This document shows, piece by piece, positions 9,813 through 20,600 of a stretch of DNA of 64,000 nt (its first letter is position 1; each line of letters opens with the position of its first letter). The position numbers were made by a program, and so were the translations under genes. Under the pieces are notes generated by a model. The model was not told the origin of the DNA, did no database searches, and saw only the letters and a program-made list of their open reading frames with translations. The stretch covers positions 2,246,501 to 2,310,500 of the forward strand of contig NZ_CP049834.1 of NCBI RefSeq assembly GCF_019916085.1, in the 5' to 3' direction. The DNA comes from Aquirufa lenticrescens (GTDB taxonomy: Bacteria > Bacteroidota > Bacteroidia > Cytophagales > Spirosomataceae).

Positions 9813-9847
9813 CTTTATCTATCAATCTGTGAAATCCTTGGAAGTAA

Positions 9848-10414
9848 TTAAGCAGTTAATTTACCTCTTAATGCTCTTGGGATATCGATTGTTGCTACTG
9901 GGTTAGACATTGGATTTAAGATCTCACATCCTTCCACAGCTAATTTATTTACTTTAACAGTTTGACCTAAGTCTAAACCAGAAATATCAACTGTTACGAA
10001 ATCAGGAATGTTTTCTGCTTGACCACGTAAAGTTACTTTACGTAATTTTTGCACCATTTTACCCCCTTTGATAACACCCGGAGAATTTCCAGTTACTTTA
10101 ATAGGCACAGCAATCTTGATTGCTTTTCCTTTTTGAATTTCCAAGAAGTCTACGTGGTAGATCATCTCGTTTACTGGGTGGAACTGTGCATCTTGTAAGA
10201 TCGCACGGTATTTCGTACCCTCAATGTTTAATTCAACTTCGTACACATCCGCAGAATATAATAATTCACGGAAAAGGATCATTGGAACAGCAAAGTGAAC
10301 TTGCTCAGAACCACCGTATAATACACATGGTGCCATTGCTTCGTTACGTAAATCATTTGCGCTCTTCGTACCGAGATTCGCTCTTTTAAACCCTACAATC
10401 TCTAATTTTTTCAT
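9848..10414 (-). CDS. rplY: 50S ribosomal protein L25/general stress protein Ctc
   Basis: Binds 5S rRNA in the large subunit. The long, two-domain TL5/Ctc form: an N-terminal L25 domain (MKKLEIVGFKRANLG, then the R-NEAMAPCVLYGG segment) and a C-terminal beta domain (DISGLDLGQTVKVNKL), 188 residues in all. The start is placed at 10414; an in-frame ATG at 10447 would add 11 residues unlike the family. It follows prs by about 60 bases on the same strand, the prs-ctc order also known from Bacillus, so the two are probably co-transcribed. Confidence 0.94.
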   Translation of the reverse strand: MKKLEIVGFKRANLGTKSANDLRNEAMAPCVLYGGSEQVHFAVPMILFRELLYSADVYEVELNIEGTKYRAILQDAQFHPVNEMIYHVDFLEIQKGKAIKIAVPIKVTGNSPGVIKGGKMVQKLRKVTLRGQAENIPDFVTVDISGLDLGQTVKVNKLAVEGCEILNPMSNPVATIDIPRALRGKLTA

Positions 10415-10475
10415 CTTGTTTTTGTTAATGCTTCTAGTCTTTCGCACATTGGCTATCCCCTAGAAACGGTTGAAA

Positions 10476-11417
10476 TTAATATTTAATAAATAATGAACTG
10501 ATAGATTCGTGATCACGGATACGACCAATCGCCTTTGCAAAAAGCTCTGCTACTGAAAGTACCTTAATTTTGTCACAAGTTTGTTTTTGAGGAATCGTAT
10601 CTGTCACTAATAATTCTGTCAAAACAGAATTAGAAATGTTCTCATACGCCTTTCCTGATAAAACCGGGTGAGTGACAACCGCCCTTACTGAATTTGCTCC
10701 TTTGTCCATAATTAATTGAGCCGCTTTGCACAAGGTGCCACCGGTATCAATTAAGTCATCGACTAAGACTACATCTGCACCTTTAACGTCTCCAATTAAT
10801 TGCATCGAAGCAATTTCATTAGCACGTTTACGGTGCTTATCGCAAATAACCATCTCCGCATTGAAGAATTTAGCCATGTTGCGTGTACGAACAACGCCTC
10901 CCACATCGGGTGATGCGAAAAGGATGTTCTCTAGATTTAAAGATTTCAAATACGGAACGAAGATGGCATTTCCTTCCAAGTGATCTACTGGGAAGTCCAT
11001 GAAACCTTGGATTTGACCAGCGTGCAAGTCAATCGTCATTAAACGATCGGCCCCAGCTGCAGTCAATAAATTGCCAATTAATTTCGCTCCAATACCTACA
11101 CGTGGGCGATCTTTACGATCTTGACGTGAATAGCCAAAATACGGGATAACAGCAGTCACATAGTGAGCCGATGCACGTCTAGCGGCATCAATCATCAATA
11201 ATAACTCCATTAAATTATCCGCAGATGGGAAAGTAGACTGAATGATAAACACATCGCAACCACGAACAGATTCGTCAAAACTAGGTGACATTTCGCCGTC
11301 TGAGAACTTTAACGTGGTTACAGCGCCCAAATCCTTTCCATAATACTTAGCAATATCTTTTGCTAAATAATTAGATGCAGAACCAGAAAATATTTTAACT
11401 GCGTTAATCGCTGCCAT
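10476..11417 (-). CDS. prs: Ribose-phosphate pyrophosphokinase
   Basis: Makes PRPP from ribose 5-phosphate and ATP for purine, pyrimidine, His, Trp and NAD synthesis. 313 residues, normal for class I. Visible: the N-terminal KIFSGSASNYLA; the ATP-binding region with YFGYSRQDRKDRPR (93-106); the metal-binding DLHAGQIQGF (130-139); and the PRPP loop DDLIDTGGT (220-228). The promoter at 11452-11482 is embedded in the terminator of the upstream aconitase gene. It probably forms an operon with rplY. Confidence 0.97.
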   Translation of the reverse strand: MAAINAVKIFSGSASNYLAKDIAKYYGKDLGAVTTLKFSDGEMSPSFDESVRGCDVFIIQSTFPSADNLMELLLMIDAARRASAHYVTAVIPYFGYSRQDRKDRPRVGIGAKLIGNLLTAAGADRLMTIDLHAGQIQGFMDFPVDHLEGNAIFVPYLKSLNLENILFASPDVGGVVRTRNMAKFFNAEMVICDKHRKRANEIASMQLIGDVKGADVVLVDDLIDTGGTLCKAAQLIMDKGANSVRAVVTHPVLSGKAYENISNSVLTELLVTDTIPQKQTCDKIKVLSVAELFAKAIGRIRDHESISSLFIKY

Positions 11418-11447
11418 GGGTTTGTTAGGGCTTATTTTTTATAATAA

Positions 11448-11473
11448 GGGGCAAAATTAAGCAATTTTGCCCC
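11448..11473 (-). terminator. Aconitase terminator hairpin
   Basis: Perfect 11-base arms GGGGCAAAATT / AATTTTGCCCC around a 4-base loop, 9 bases after the aconitase stop on the minus strand. The following sequence (TTATTATAAAAAA on the minus strand) is U-rich at first but not a clean run. Its 3' arm contains the prs -7 box. Confidence 0.6.
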
Positions 11474-11482
11474 TATTTCAAA
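11452..11482 (-). promoter_or_regulatory. prs promoter
   Basis: On the minus strand TTTG (11482-11479), 19 bases, then TAATTTTG (11459-11452): a full match to the Bacteroidota consensus. It predicts a leader of about 30 bases before prs. The -33 box abuts the aconitase stop codon and the -7 lies in the hairpin arm. Confidence 0.7.
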
Positions 11483-13747
11483 TTATTTAACAGATGCACG
11501 GATGATGTTTAAGGCACCACCTGCTTTGAACCATTCGATTTGTTGCTCATTGTACGTGTGGTTCACAGCAAAACTATCTGTGCTACCGTCCGCGTGAACT
11601 AACTCAATCATCAATGATTTTTCAGGAGCAAAGCTTCCTAAGCCCACGATGTTTATCGCATCATCCTCTTGGATTTTGTCGTAATCAGCTTCGTTCGCGA
11701 AAGTCAAGGCTAACATGCCTTGCTTCTTTAAGTTGGTTTCGTGGATACGAGCAAATGACTTCACTAATACGGCACGAACACCTAAGTGACGTGGCTCCAT
11801 TGCTGCGTGCTCACGAGATGAACCTTCACCGTAGTTGGTATCTCCTACTACAATGGTTCCTAAACCAGCCGCTTTGTAAGCACGCTGAGTAGCTGGAACT
11901 GGACCATATTCACCTGTCAATGCGTTCTTCACGTTGTCCGTCTTCTCATTGAAGAAGTTCACTGCTCCGATTAACATGTTATTAGAAATATTATCTAAGT
12001 GACCACGGTATTTCAACCAAGGACCTGCCATGGAAATGTGGTCTGTAGTACATTTACCTTTGGCCTTAATTAATAATTTCAATCCTTTTAAATCAGATCC
12101 TTCCCATGCTGCGAATGGATCTAATAATTGTAAACGATCAGACGTAGCTGAAACCTTTACTTGAACGCCTGAACCATCAGCTGCAGGAGCTTGATAGCCA
12201 GCATCTTCAGCAGCAAATCCTAATTTAGGTAATTCGTCTCCTGAAGGAGCGTCTAATTTCACTTGCTCCCCTTTATCGTTTGTTAACGTATCCGTTAATG
12301 GATTGAAAGTTAAATCACCTGCAATCGCTAATGCTGTAACCATTTCTGGTGAAGCAACAAAAGCAAATGTGTTTGGATTACCATCCGCACGTTTTGCAAA
12401 GTTTCTATTGAACGAGTGAACAATCGTGTTCTTCTCCCCTTTTTCAGCACCTGGACGAGCCCATTGGCCAATGCAAGGACCACAAGCATTCGAGAATACT
12501 GTCGCTCCGATAGAATCAAAAGTGGAGATAAAACCATCGCGTTCGATGGTGTAGCGTACTAACTCAGAACCTGGAGTGATAGTAAATTGCGCTTTCGTCT
12601 TCAAACCTTTTGCCGCTACTTGCTTCGCTAAAGAAGCTGCACGTGCGATATCTTCGTAAGACGAGTTAGTACAAGAACCGATCAAACCTACTTCCACTTT
12701 CGTAGGCCAGCCGTTTTTCTCAGCCATTTCTTTCATCTTAGAAATAGGCGTAGCTAAATCTGGAGTGAAAGGACCATTTAAATGTGGCTCTAATGTATCT
12801 AAATCAATTTCAATTACTTGATCAAAGTATTTCTCAGGGTTTGCATATACTTCAGGATCAGCTGTTAAGTGTTCTTTAACGCCATTCGCTAAAGCTGCTA
12901 CATCCGCACGCCCAGTTGACTCTAAGTAACGAGCCATCGAAGCATCGTAACCGAAAGTAGAAGTCGTAGCTCCGATTTCAGCACCCATGTTACAAATAGT
13001 TCCCTTACCAGTGCAAGACATAGAAGTAGCTCCTTCGCCAAAATATTCAACGACTGCACCTGTACCCCCTTTTACCGTTAGGATACCTGCTACTTTTAGG
13101 ATAACGTCTTTAGGAGACGTCCAACCATTTAATTTACCCGTTAATTTAACACCAATCAGTTTAGGGAATTTTAATTCCCAAGCTAAACCTGCCATGACAT
13201 CGCAAGCATCTGCTCCACCTACACCAATGGCAATCATACCTAAACCACCCGCGTTAACCGTGTGTGAGTCAGTACCAATCATCATACCGCCTGGGAAAGC
13301 ATAGTTTTCTAAAACTACTTGGTGAATGATACCAGCGCCTGGTTTCCAGAAACCGATACCATATTTGTCTGAAACGGACGATAAGAAGTCATAAACCTCT
13401 TTATTTTTATCCACTGCTACTTGTAAATCCGTAGTAGAGGCAACTTTTGCTTCAATTAAGTGATCACAATGCACGGTAGAAGGAACAGCCACTTGTGGAC
13501 GTCCTGCTTGCATGAATTGTAATAAGGCCATTTGAGCAGTTGCATCTTGCATCGCCACACGGTCTGGTGCAAAATCTACATAAGAAGCTCCTCTAGCATA
13601 GGCAGCAGTAGCTGTTCCTTCCCATAAATGGCTATAAAGAATTTTTTCAGTTAACGTAAGCGGTTTACCTGTTAACGCACGAGCTGCAGCAATGCGAGCC
13701 GGCATGCGATCGTAAACAGCTTTAATCATTTCAATGTCAAAGGCCAT
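11483..13747 (-). CDS. acn: Aconitate hydratase, mitochondrial type
   Basis: Isomerises citrate to isocitrate in the TCA cycle using a [4Fe-4S] cluster. The 754-residue length and sequence match the mitochondrial aconitase branch found in Bacteroidota, not the longer AcnA/IRP1 branch or AcnB. Cluster cysteines: [10 protein letters not shown] near residue 359, and [10 protein letters not shown] near 422 and 425. Substrate and swivel regions follow ([10 protein letters not shown]; the [14 protein letters not shown] motif near 640). Monocistronic, with a promoter at 13776-13783 and a hairpin terminator that merges with the prs promoter. Confidence 0.95.
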   Translation of the reverse strand: MAFDIEMIKAVYDRMPARIAAARALTGKPLTLTEKILYSHLWEGTATAAYARGASYVDFAPDRVAMQDATAQMALLQFMQAGRPQVAVPSTVHCDHLIEAKVASTTDLQVAVDKNKEVYDFLSSVSDKYGIGFWKPGAGIIHQVVLENYAFPGGMMIGTDSHTVNAGGLGMIAIGVGGADACDVMAGLAWELKFPKLIGVKLTGKLNGWTSPKDVILKVAGILTVKGGTGAVVEYFGEGATSMSCTGKGTICNMGAEIGATTSTFGYDASMARYLESTGRADVAALANGVKEHLTADPEVYANPEKYFDQVIEIDLDTLEPHLNGPFTPDLATPISKMKEMAEKNGWPTKVEVGLIGSCTNSSYEDIARAASLAKQVAAKGLKTKAQFTITPGSELVRYTIERDGFISTFDSIGATVFSNACGPCIGQWARPGAEKGEKNTIVHSFNRNFAKRADGNPNTFAFVASPEMVTALAIAGDLTFNPLTDTLTNDKGEQVKLDAPSGDELPKLGFAAEDAGYQAPAADGSGVQVKVSATSDRLQLLDPFAAWEGSDLKGLKLLIKAKGKCTTDHISMAGPWLKYRGHLDNISNNMLIGAVNFFNEKTDNVKNALTGEYGPVPATQRAYKAAGLGTIVVGDTNYGEGSSREHAAMEPRHLGVRAVLVKSFARIHETNLKKQGMLALTFANEADYDKIQEDDAINIVGLGSFAPEKSLMIELVHADGSTDSFAVNHTYNEQQIEWFKAGGALNIIRASVK

Positions 13748-13775
13748 GGTAATAATGTTAGGTAAAAAATGTTCA

Positions 13776-13783
13776 CAAAATTA
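13776..13783 (-). promoter_or_regulatory. -7 element of the aconitase promoter
   Basis: CAAAATTA on the plus strand (TAATTTTG on the minus strand) is a perfect -7. It lies 28 bases upstream of the aconitase ATG. Confidence 0.6.
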
Positions 13784-13917
13784 ATAGATTAGCTTCAATT
13801 TTGCCACTATTTTAAGAGAACATTTCCTTTGTTAGGGAATTATTAAGAACTTTGTTTTATTGCTTGATTTAACCTATTTATTATAGGACTATTTTAACAT
13901 TTTAATACCCTCTCCGT

Positions 13918-16215
13918 TTGAACTTTTTGAAAATATTCCTGTTGATTGGATGTTTTTTTCATTTTTCGCTAAATGAAATTCAAGCGCAATCCCTACCTCC
14001 AGCTTCTGTTTTAGAGCATGCTTTACGTTCTGCCGATGTGCATGGGCAAGCGATTGGATCCTTTAAGATGCGTGTTAAAGTACAAGAAAAGGCACGATTT
14101 AATCAGGTTATTGGGATCGCTCGCAAGAGATTAGCGGCGAAAGAAGGAATTCAAATGGGGCAATGGTATGGAAATCAAACCATCTTAGAGGTACAGGTGG
14201 GGCATTTGAACCAACTGATACACGGAATTGAATCCGTTCAGACCTTTCATAAGAAATACACGAAACCTACTTTGTTTCTTTGGCCTGATTTGTACCAAGA
14301 TTATGTGGGGACCTCTTGTGTGTCTCCGTTGAGCTTTCAAGCTAAATCCTATTATTATTTTAATTTCAAAGGAGATACGCTGGTAGAAGGTAAGTTATGC
14401 CGGCAATTTCAAGTAGAACCTAAAATACGTAGAGATCGCTTATTTAAGGGTGTTTTAACGTTAGATGAAGCGGGTTGGATTGTTCGATTTAAAGGAACTG
14501 TCTTCGCAGATGCGATCGATTATTCGTTTGATTTGCAACATCAGTTCTTTCAGGACAAATGGATCCCGAAGAAAGGGGAAATTAAATTAGTGGCTGGGTT
14601 ATTGGGAAGTGATGGGGAGTATGTTTGGGAGCAAGAGTCCATTGGTCAGCCAGAGGAATGGCGATTCGATTCACGTCTGTTTGACGAGCCTAAAAATCCC
14701 AAAGAGACCTTGAATATATCTCCAGTGGCATTTGATGAGACATTTGCGAATCAATTTTTGACCAATTTACACGGCTCTTTATTGCGCAAATGGAAGCAAA
14801 GGCCTACCTCTAATTTAGTGATGATTGATTCGGTCTATTACAAATCGGCTGAAATTAATAAAGGTTTAGATCCTACGTTTTTTACCGAGGTACCTGGAAT
14901 GAAAAACCGAGAGGTACTCATAGATAGCTTTAGAATTGCCCCTTTTAATCCTACACAGCTTATTTTGAGTAAGTCTTTCTATTTTGGACAATTCAAGCGT
15001 GATTTTTATCCATTTGAGATCTATTATAAATCCCCCGTTTTTGATTCCAATTTTAATACAGTGGAAGGATTTGTGGTTAATACGGCCGTAGTGTTTAGAA
15101 AGCGATGGTCACGATATCAGCTGTTAGAGGCGGAGGTTTTGGGTCGAAGAGCTTTTGGTATTAACCGTAATTCTGGTTTACTGAGATTACGTTATCGCTC
15201 AGATGCATTTGATTTAACGGTAGCAAATGGGGATTATATAGCTCAATATAATCCTGAGAATACGATTTCGCCAGAGATGAACTCGTTGTCTACTTTGTTA
15301 TTGAAGAATAACCAGATGAAAATTTACCGGACTAAGTTTACTTCAATGAACCTGACCAAGCGTTTCTCTGCTCGTTTCTTTTTTAAATCATTGGTTGAAT
15401 ATTCCGAGCGTTCTCAGATGGATAATACGACGGATTATTATTGGATTAATTTCTTGAATCGAGATTTTAAGCCGAATAATCCAACGAATTCAGAATATAC
15501 ACAGGAGGGTTTTGCTACACATAAATCCTTTATTACTCAATTACAAGTAGGTTTTCGACCTTTCTTAACCCAAAGTTACCGAGCGAATACACGGCTGACA
15601 GATTGGGGATCTTCTCCCCTTTTGTTAGCGAAATACCGGGCAGGATGGAAAGACGTGGCTGGGTCTTCTACGGATTTTAATCAAGTGGAATTGTCCTATC
15701 TACATAATATTGAAGTGAATCCTTGGATTAAAATGGGATTGTTGATTAATGCCGGTACATTTATAGGTAATAAGCCATCCTACTTTATCGACTTTAAGCA
15801 TTATAATGGAACGTTAAACCTAGTTCAGGCGGGTGAAATGTTAGCCTCTGAGCGTTTAGTGGGTTATTACCAAAACTTCACCTCAGGTGCTAACCAGCGG
15901 TTGAATGTGAACCATTATGCTAATTCTACCGCTGGAAGCTATGTAGAAGCGCTGAGCTTTTTTCAGTTTTCTAATCTTTGGTTAAAGCCTCTTTTAGGCA
16001 TGAAAAAGCTCTATGTAAAGGAAGTCTTGATTGCCAATGCGAATTATGTCCAGAATCAAAATTTACTCTATAACGAACTAGGTTACGGACTTGATGGCGT
16101 GTTTAAAGTCTTTCGATTAGAGGCGATTGCGAACTTCATTAATGGTCAATTTAGTTACATCGGATTTCGGGTGAATATCAATTCCCGAATTCGCATCGGA
16201 AATATCCCAGAATAA
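13918..16215 (+). CDS. DUF5686 family exported protein, TTG start
   Basis: 765-residue protein with a signal peptide (core FLKIFLLIGCFFHF, cleavage likely after EIQAQ). It resembles the main domain of DUF5686, the same family as the protein at 4987, but lacks the carboxypeptidase-like N-terminal domain. The C-terminal half is full of alternating aromatic and polar strands, consistent with an outer-membrane barrel (inference). The start appears to be TTG at 13918: it is the only start giving a signal peptide, and the next in-frame Met is about residue 50. No perfect promoter is seen; GAACTTTG (one mismatch) lies about 60 bases upstream. Function unknown. Confidence 0.75.
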   Translation: MNFLKIFLLIGCFFHFSLNEIQAQSLPPASVLEHALRSADVHGQAIGSFKMRVKVQEKARFNQVIGIARKRLAAKEGIQMGQWYGNQTILEVQVGHLNQLIHGIESVQTFHKKYTKPTLFLWPDLYQDYVGTSCVSPLSFQAKSYYYFNFKGDTLVEGKLCRQFQVEPKIRRDRLFKGVLTLDEAGWIVRFKGTVFADAIDYSFDLQHQFFQDKWIPKKGEIKLVAGLLGSDGEYVWEQESIGQPEEWRFDSRLFDEPKNPKETLNISPVAFDETFANQFLTNLHGSLLRKWKQRPTSNLVMIDSVYYKSAEINKGLDPTFFTEVPGMKNREVLIDSFRIAPFNPTQLILSKSFYFGQFKRDFYPFEIYYKSPVFDSNFNTVEGFVVNTAVVFRKRWSRYQLLEAEVLGRRAFGINRNSGLLRLRYRSDAFDLTVANGDYIAQYNPENTISPEMNSLSTLLLKNNQMKIYRTKFTSMNLTKRFSARFFFKSLVEYSERSQMDNTTDYYWINFLNRDFKPNNPTNSEYTQEGFATHKSFITQLQVGFRPFLTQSYRANTRLTDWGSSPLLLAKYRAGWKDVAGSSTDFNQVELSYLHNIEVNPWIKMGLLINAGTFIGNKPSYFIDFKHYNGTLNLVQAGEMLASERLVGYYQNFTSGANQRLNVNHYANSTAGSYVEALSFFQFSNLWLKPLLGMKKLYVKEVLIANANYVQNQNLLYNELGYGLDGVFKVFRLEAIANFINGQFSYIGFRVNINSRIRIGNIPE

Positions 16216-16246
16216 TTTTTTTTAGCTTTTCGGTGTATTTTGCCTC

Positions 16247-16274
16247 TTTGTTAAATTTAGAGCCCTTATATTTG
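16247..16274 (+). promoter_or_regulatory. topA promoter
   Basis: TTTG at 16247-16250, 16 bases, then a perfect TATATTTG at 16267-16274. It gives a leader of about 30 bases before topA. Confidence 0.65.
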
Positions 16275-16310
16275 AGGTCATTTTAAGAATTTCATTTTTT
16301 AACCAGCATA

Positions 16311-18800
16311 ATGGCAAAAAATTTAGTCATCGTTGAGTCTCCTGCGAAAGCGAAGACCATAGAAGGATATTTGGGAAAGGATTTCGTGGTGAAGTCTTCT
16401 TTTGGTCACGTACGCGATTTGCCTTTAAAAGGAGATAAAGCCATTGATGTGGAGAACGACTTCGCTCCTACCTATGTGGTATCGGCGGATAAGACAAAGG
16501 TCATTTCTGAGTTAAAAAGTTTAGCGAAATCATCGGAGGAAGTGTGGTTAGCAACGGACGATGACCGGGAAGGAGAAGCCATTTCTTGGCACTTAAAAGA
16601 AGCTTTAGGGTTAAAAGATAACGCGAAACGGATTGTTTTCCGTGAAATTACGAAACCAGCCATTTTGCAAGCCATTACGCAGCCACGTACCATTGATATG
16701 GATTTAGTGAATGCGCAGCAGGCACGCCGGATTATGGACCGTTTGATTGGGTTTGAATTATCACCTGTGCTTTGGTCTAAAGTACAAAAAGGTTTATCTG
16801 CTGGCCGTGTGCAATCTGTTGCGGTTCGTTTGATTGTAGAACGTGAGCGTGAAATTGAAAATCACGAAGCGGTAGCTACTTTTAAAGTAGTGGCTCATTT
16901 TGATCTTCCAGGTAAAAAGGTATTAAAAGCTGAATTGTCGAAGGCATTTGCCAAAGAAAATGATGCATTAGACTTCTTGAAAAAATGTGTAGGCGCTGCG
17001 TTCAGCATCAAAAGCTTAGAAACGAAACCGGCGAAAAAATCACCTGCACCTCCATTTACAACGTCTACCTTACAACAAGAGGCTTCTCGTAAATTAGGTT
17101 TTGCGGTAGCTACGACCATGTCTGTCGCTCAAAAACTCTACGAATCAGGTCGTATTACGTATATGCGTACCGATTCTACGATGTTATCGCAAGAAGCAAG
17201 AGATAAAGCGAAGGCGGAAATTGAATCAGCTTATGGCGCTAAGTTCCACTACAGTCGTCAGTTTAAGACCAAATCTGAAAGCGCACAAGAAGCTCACGAA
17301 GCCATTCGTCCGACAGATTTTGCCAATCACAGCATCACAGGTGATGCGCGTGAGAAGCGTTTATATGAGTTAATTTGGAAGCGCGCCATCGCCTCTCAAA
17401 TGGCGGATGCCTTAATTGAGCGCACGACCGCTTTAATTGATATTTCAACGACACCTGAGTTGTTATCAGCACAAGGTGAAGTGATTGCCTTTGAAGGTTT
17501 CTTGAAGGCCTATTTAGAAGGAAAAGATGACGAGGACGAGGATGAGAACAAAGATATGTTGCCACCTTTGAACGTCGGACAAGTGTTGACATTAGATGAA
17601 ATGAAGGCCCAAGAGCGTTTTACTCGTGCTGCGCCGCGTTATACGGAGGCAAGTTTAGTGAAAGCTTTGGAAGAAAAAGGAATCGGTCGTCCTTCGACCT
17701 ATGCTCCTACCATTTCTACCATTATTAAGCGTGCCTATGTGGTGAAAGAAGATCGTCCAGGTAGAGAGCGCGAATTCCAAACTTGGGTACTTTCAAATAA
17801 CGAGATTTCGGGAACGAAAGCAACAGAAACAGTGGGTACGGAAAAGTCAAAATTATTCCCTACACACATCGGAACACTCGTAACAGATTTCTTAGTTGAA
17901 AACTTCGAAAATGTAGTCGATTATACGTTTACCGCGGAGATGGAGGATGAATTTGATAACATCGCCAAGGGTAAATTAGAGTGGACGGTCTTGATGAAAA
18001 ACTTCTACAAGTCTTTCCATCAAACGATTGAAGATTCTAAATCCATTAACCGCAGTTCTGTGGGTGGTGGACGTGAATTGGGTGTAGATCCTAAGACAGG
18101 GCGTTTAGTTTCGGTTCGTTTAGGGAAATTTGGCCCATTTGTACAGTTAGGTGAATCTTCTGAGGAAGAAAAACCAGTCTTTGCAAATTTAACGAAGACA
18201 CAAGCAGTAAGTACGTTGACTTTTGAAGAAGCTTTGGCCTTGTTAGAACGCCCTAAATTGCCTCGCGAAGTGGGAATTCACAACGATATGCCAGTGATTA
18301 TTGGTGCTGGAAAATTAGGTCCTTACATTAAATATGATGGCAAATTTACGAGTTTGCCTGATACACACGATCCATTCACGATTGAAATGGATCAAGCGAT
18401 TGCGGTCATTGCCCAAGCATTGAAGGACGCGGAAGCTGGTGGTTTAGGATACTTTGAAGATTCCTTGATTGAGACCGGTAAAGGCCGTTTTGGTCCTTAT
18501 GTGAAGCACAATGGCAAGTATTATTCTTTAGCGAAAACAGATAATTTAGCCACCATTGATCAAGCGCGTGCCATCGAATTAATCGAAGCAAAGCGTAAAG
18601 TGGAAGCGAATAAATTCATTAAGGAATTTGCAGAGAATGAGTCTGTTAAGGTAGTGAACGGCATGTACGGTCCGTATATCCAAATCGGAAAACGCAACGT
18701 GAAGATCCCTAAAGGAACGGAACCTGCTGATTTAACCTTAGAGGAGTGTTTAGCCCTAGGTGACGCGGCTCCAGCCCCTAAAAAAGCACGTAAAAAATAA
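16311..18800 (+). CDS. topA: DNA topoisomerase I (type IA)
   Basis: Relaxes negative supercoils by cutting one strand. 829 residues. The TOPRIM domain opens with [18 protein letters not shown] and carries the DDDREGEAI metal site. The active-site tyrosine is in [12 protein letters not shown], near residue 283. The C-terminal half has several repeats of the '[16 protein letters not shown]' kind, a Lys-rich tail, and only one Cys near the end, so the four-Cys zinc ribbons of the E. coli enzyme are absent. folD follows 4 bases after the stop, so they are probably one transcript. Confidence 0.96.
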   Translation: MAKNLVIVESPAKAKTIEGYLGKDFVVKSSFGHVRDLPLKGDKAIDVENDFAPTYVVSADKTKVISELKSLAKSSEEVWLATDDDREGEAISWHLKEALGLKDNAKRIVFREITKPAILQAITQPRTIDMDLVNAQQARRIMDRLIGFELSPVLWSKVQKGLSAGRVQSVAVRLIVEREREIENHEAVATFKVVAHFDLPGKKVLKAELSKAFAKENDALDFLKKCVGAAFSIKSLETKPAKKSPAPPFTTSTLQQEASRKLGFAVATTMSVAQKLYESGRITYMRTDSTMLSQEARDKAKAEIESAYGAKFHYSRQFKTKSESAQEAHEAIRPTDFANHSITGDAREKRLYELIWKRAIASQMADALIERTTALIDISTTPELLSAQGEVIAFEGFLKAYLEGKDDEDEDENKDMLPPLNVGQVLTLDEMKAQERFTRAAPRYTEASLVKALEEKGIGRPSTYAPTISTIIKRAYVVKEDRPGREREFQTWVLSNNEISGTKATETVGTEKSKLFPTHIGTLVTDFLVENFENVVDYTFTAEMEDEFDNIAKGKLEWTVLMKNFYKSFHQTIEDSKSINRSSVGGGRELGVDPKTGRLVSVRLGKFGPFVQLGESSEEEKPVFANLTKTQAVSTLTFEEALALLERPKLPREVGIHNDMPVIIGAGKLGPYIKYDGKFTSLPDTHDPFTIEMDQAIAVIAQALKDAEAGGLGYFEDSLIETGKGRFGPYVKHNGKYYSLAKTDNLATIDQARAIELIEAKRKVEANKFIKEFAENESVKVVNGMYGPYIQIGKRNVKIPKGTEPADLTLEECLALGDAAPAPKKARKK

Positions 18801-18804
18801 GCAT

Positions 18805-19695
18805 ATGAGTCAGATTATCGATGGAAAGATGGTAGCCGAAACGATGAAAGTCGCTATTGGTGAAGAAGTAAAACAAATGGTTGCCGCAGGCCAAAAAGCC
18901 CCTCATTTAGTGGCCATCCTCGTAGGAAATAATGGCGCATCTGAGACCTATGTAGCGAATAAAGTAAAATCGTGTGAGGAATTAGGCTTTGCGTCTACCC
19001 TGTTACGTTTTGATCCTTCGATCTCTGAAGCTGATTTGTTAGCGGAAGTACAAAAAGTGAATGACAATCCGGAAATGGATGGCTTAATCGTTCAATTACC
19101 ACTTCCAAAGCACATTAATCCAGATAAAGTAATGGAAACGATTCATCCGTCTAAAGATGTAGATGGTTTCCACCCGATCAATATTGGTCGTATGGCCAAA
19201 GGATTGCCGGCATACATCTCTGCCACACCGCAAGGAGTGTTGGATTTATTAGCTTATTACAAGATTGAAACCGCTGGAAAGCACTGCGTGGTAGTCGGTC
19301 GTTCTCAAATTGTAGGTTTACCCATGTCCATCTTAATGCAGCGCAATCACCCAGTGGGTAACTGCACGGTTACCTTAACGCATTCTAGAACGACTAATCT
19401 AGAAGAAATTTGTTCTCAAGGGGATATTGTTATTGCAGCATTAGGTATACCAGAGTTTATTAAGTCTGCCCACATTAAACCAGGTGCCGTGGTTATCGAC
19501 GTAGGTTTAACCCGCGTGGAAGATGCGACAAAGAAATCAGGCTTTGCTTTAAAGGGCGATGTGGATTTCGCTGATGTAGCTCCAAAATGTTCCTACATCA
19601 CGCCTGTACCTAAAGGCGTAGGTCCCATGACCATCGTTTCCTTGATGAAAAATACGCTTTTAGCAGCTAAAGGTGTTATTTATCCGAAAAACTAA
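18805..19695 (+). CDS. folD: Bifunctional methylene-THF dehydrogenase/cyclohydrolase
   Basis: Interconverts 5,10-methylene-, methenyl- and 10-formyl-tetrahydrofolate in one-carbon metabolism. 296 residues. Visible: [17 protein letters not shown] with the catalytic Tyr and Lys; [21 protein letters not shown]; the NADP-binding [14 protein letters not shown]; and [15 protein letters not shown] at the C-terminus. The start is the ATG at 18805, just after the topA stop; an earlier in-frame start at 18760 lies inside topA and adds non-family residues. It is convergent with the methyltransferase gene, with a 4-base overlap of stop regions. Confidence 0.96.
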   Translation: MSQIIDGKMVAETMKVAIGEEVKQMVAAGQKAPHLVAILVGNNGASETYVANKVKSCEELGFASTLLRFDPSISEADLLAEVQKVNDNPEMDGLIVQLPLPKHINPDKVMETIHPSKDVDGFHPINIGRMAKGLPAYISATPQGVLDLLAYYKIETAGKHCVVVGRSQIVGLPMSILMQRNHPVGNCTVTLTHSRTTNLEEICSQGDIVIAALGIPEFIKSAHIKPGAVVIDVGLTRVEDATKKSGFALKGDVDFADVAPKCSYITPVPKGVGPMTIVSLMKNTLLAAKGVIYPKN

Positions 19696-20597
19696 GATTG
19701 ATATAGATAGCGATAAAAGACTCCTAAAGGGAGTTTTTTATCGTATTCATCATTCAAAAAAATCTCTCCCGATTCCGCCTGTTCTGGCACATTGAAAATC
19801 CCTTTCATTAAGTTTTCTACAACCAAGGTTGAAAATCCTAAGGAGTAGACGTTCGTTAATAGAATATGTTCCTTCGGATCTAAAATTTCCTTAACAGAAC
19901 GCAGCATATCATCGATTTGTTCTTCTAATACCCATTTTTCTCCTTCTGGACCACGACCATAGGCTGGAGGATCCAAGAGAATGCCTTGGTAGAAATTGCC
20001 GCGTCTTGCTTCGCGTTTGACGAATTTAAGCGCGTCTTCCGCCATCCAACGGATATTATCTAGCTTGGATACTTCCATGTTTTCTCTTGCCCAGGATAAG
20101 ACGGGTTTCACCGAATCCACGTGTGTCACATCAGCTCCTACCTGCTTGCAGGCTAAACTTGCACCGCCAGTATAGGCGAACAAATTGAGTATTTTAGGCT
20201 TTGGTGTTTTTAATAAGGGAATGTTCTTTGCCAAAAACTCCCAGTTCGACGCTTGCTCCGGAAATATACCTACGTGCTTAAAGGAGGATAAAGATATTTT
20301 GAAATTTAAATTTAAGGTCTCTGATTGATAGGGCATAAACCATTTATCAGGTACCCCCTTCTTTACTTCCCAAACCCCACGTTCCGTACTTCCCTTTTCT
20401 TTTTTGAAGTAGGCATTCGCTTTACTTGCCCAGAATTCTTCAGATAATGATTTTTGCCAAACAGCCTGCGGCTCCGGACGTCTCACCACAAAGGCTCCAA
20501 ACTGTTCCAGTTTTTCGAACCCACCTGAGTCAATTAATTCGTAGTTTTTACCCCAAAAAGCGGGTGTTTCAATGGCAATAGAAGCTGAATTTTTCAA
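19692..20597 (-). CDS. Class I SAM-dependent methyltransferase, RlmI-like
   Basis: 301-residue methyltransferase of the SAM-binding family that includes RlmI (23S rRNA m5C1962). The Rossmann domain shows motif [15 protein letters not shown] (near 140), the acidic end of strand 2 ([14 protein letters not shown]), and the catalytic-loop motif [10 protein letters not shown]. It lacks an obvious N-terminal PUA domain, so the exact RNA target is uncertain. It lies 3 bases downstream of the secreted-protein gene and upstream of nothing on its strand, so it is the last gene of the DUF2452-menB-EVE run. Its last codons contain the folD terminator. Confidence 0.82.
   Translation of the reverse strand: MKNSASIAIETPAFWGKNYELIDSGGFEKLEQFGAFVVRRPEPQAVWQKSLSEEFWASKANAYFKKEKGSTERGVWEVKKGVPDKWFMPYQSETLNLNFKISLSSFKHVGIFPEQASNWEFLAKNIPLLKTPKPKILNLFAYTGGASLACKQVGADVTHVDSVKPVLSWARENMEVSKLDNIRWMAEDALKFVKREARRGNFYQGILLDPPAYGRGPEGEKWVLEEQIDDMLRSVKEILDPKEHILLTNVYSLGFSTLVVENLMKGIFNVPEQAESGEIFLNDEYDKKLPLGVFYRYLYQS
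19711..19743 (+). terminator. folD terminator inside the convergent gene
   Basis: 14-base arms CGATAAAAGACTCC and GGAGTTTTTTATCG (one G-T pair) with a 5-base loop. It lies 16 bases past the folD stop and within the last codons of the convergent methyltransferase. Confidence 0.7.
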
Positions 20598-20600
20598 ATT

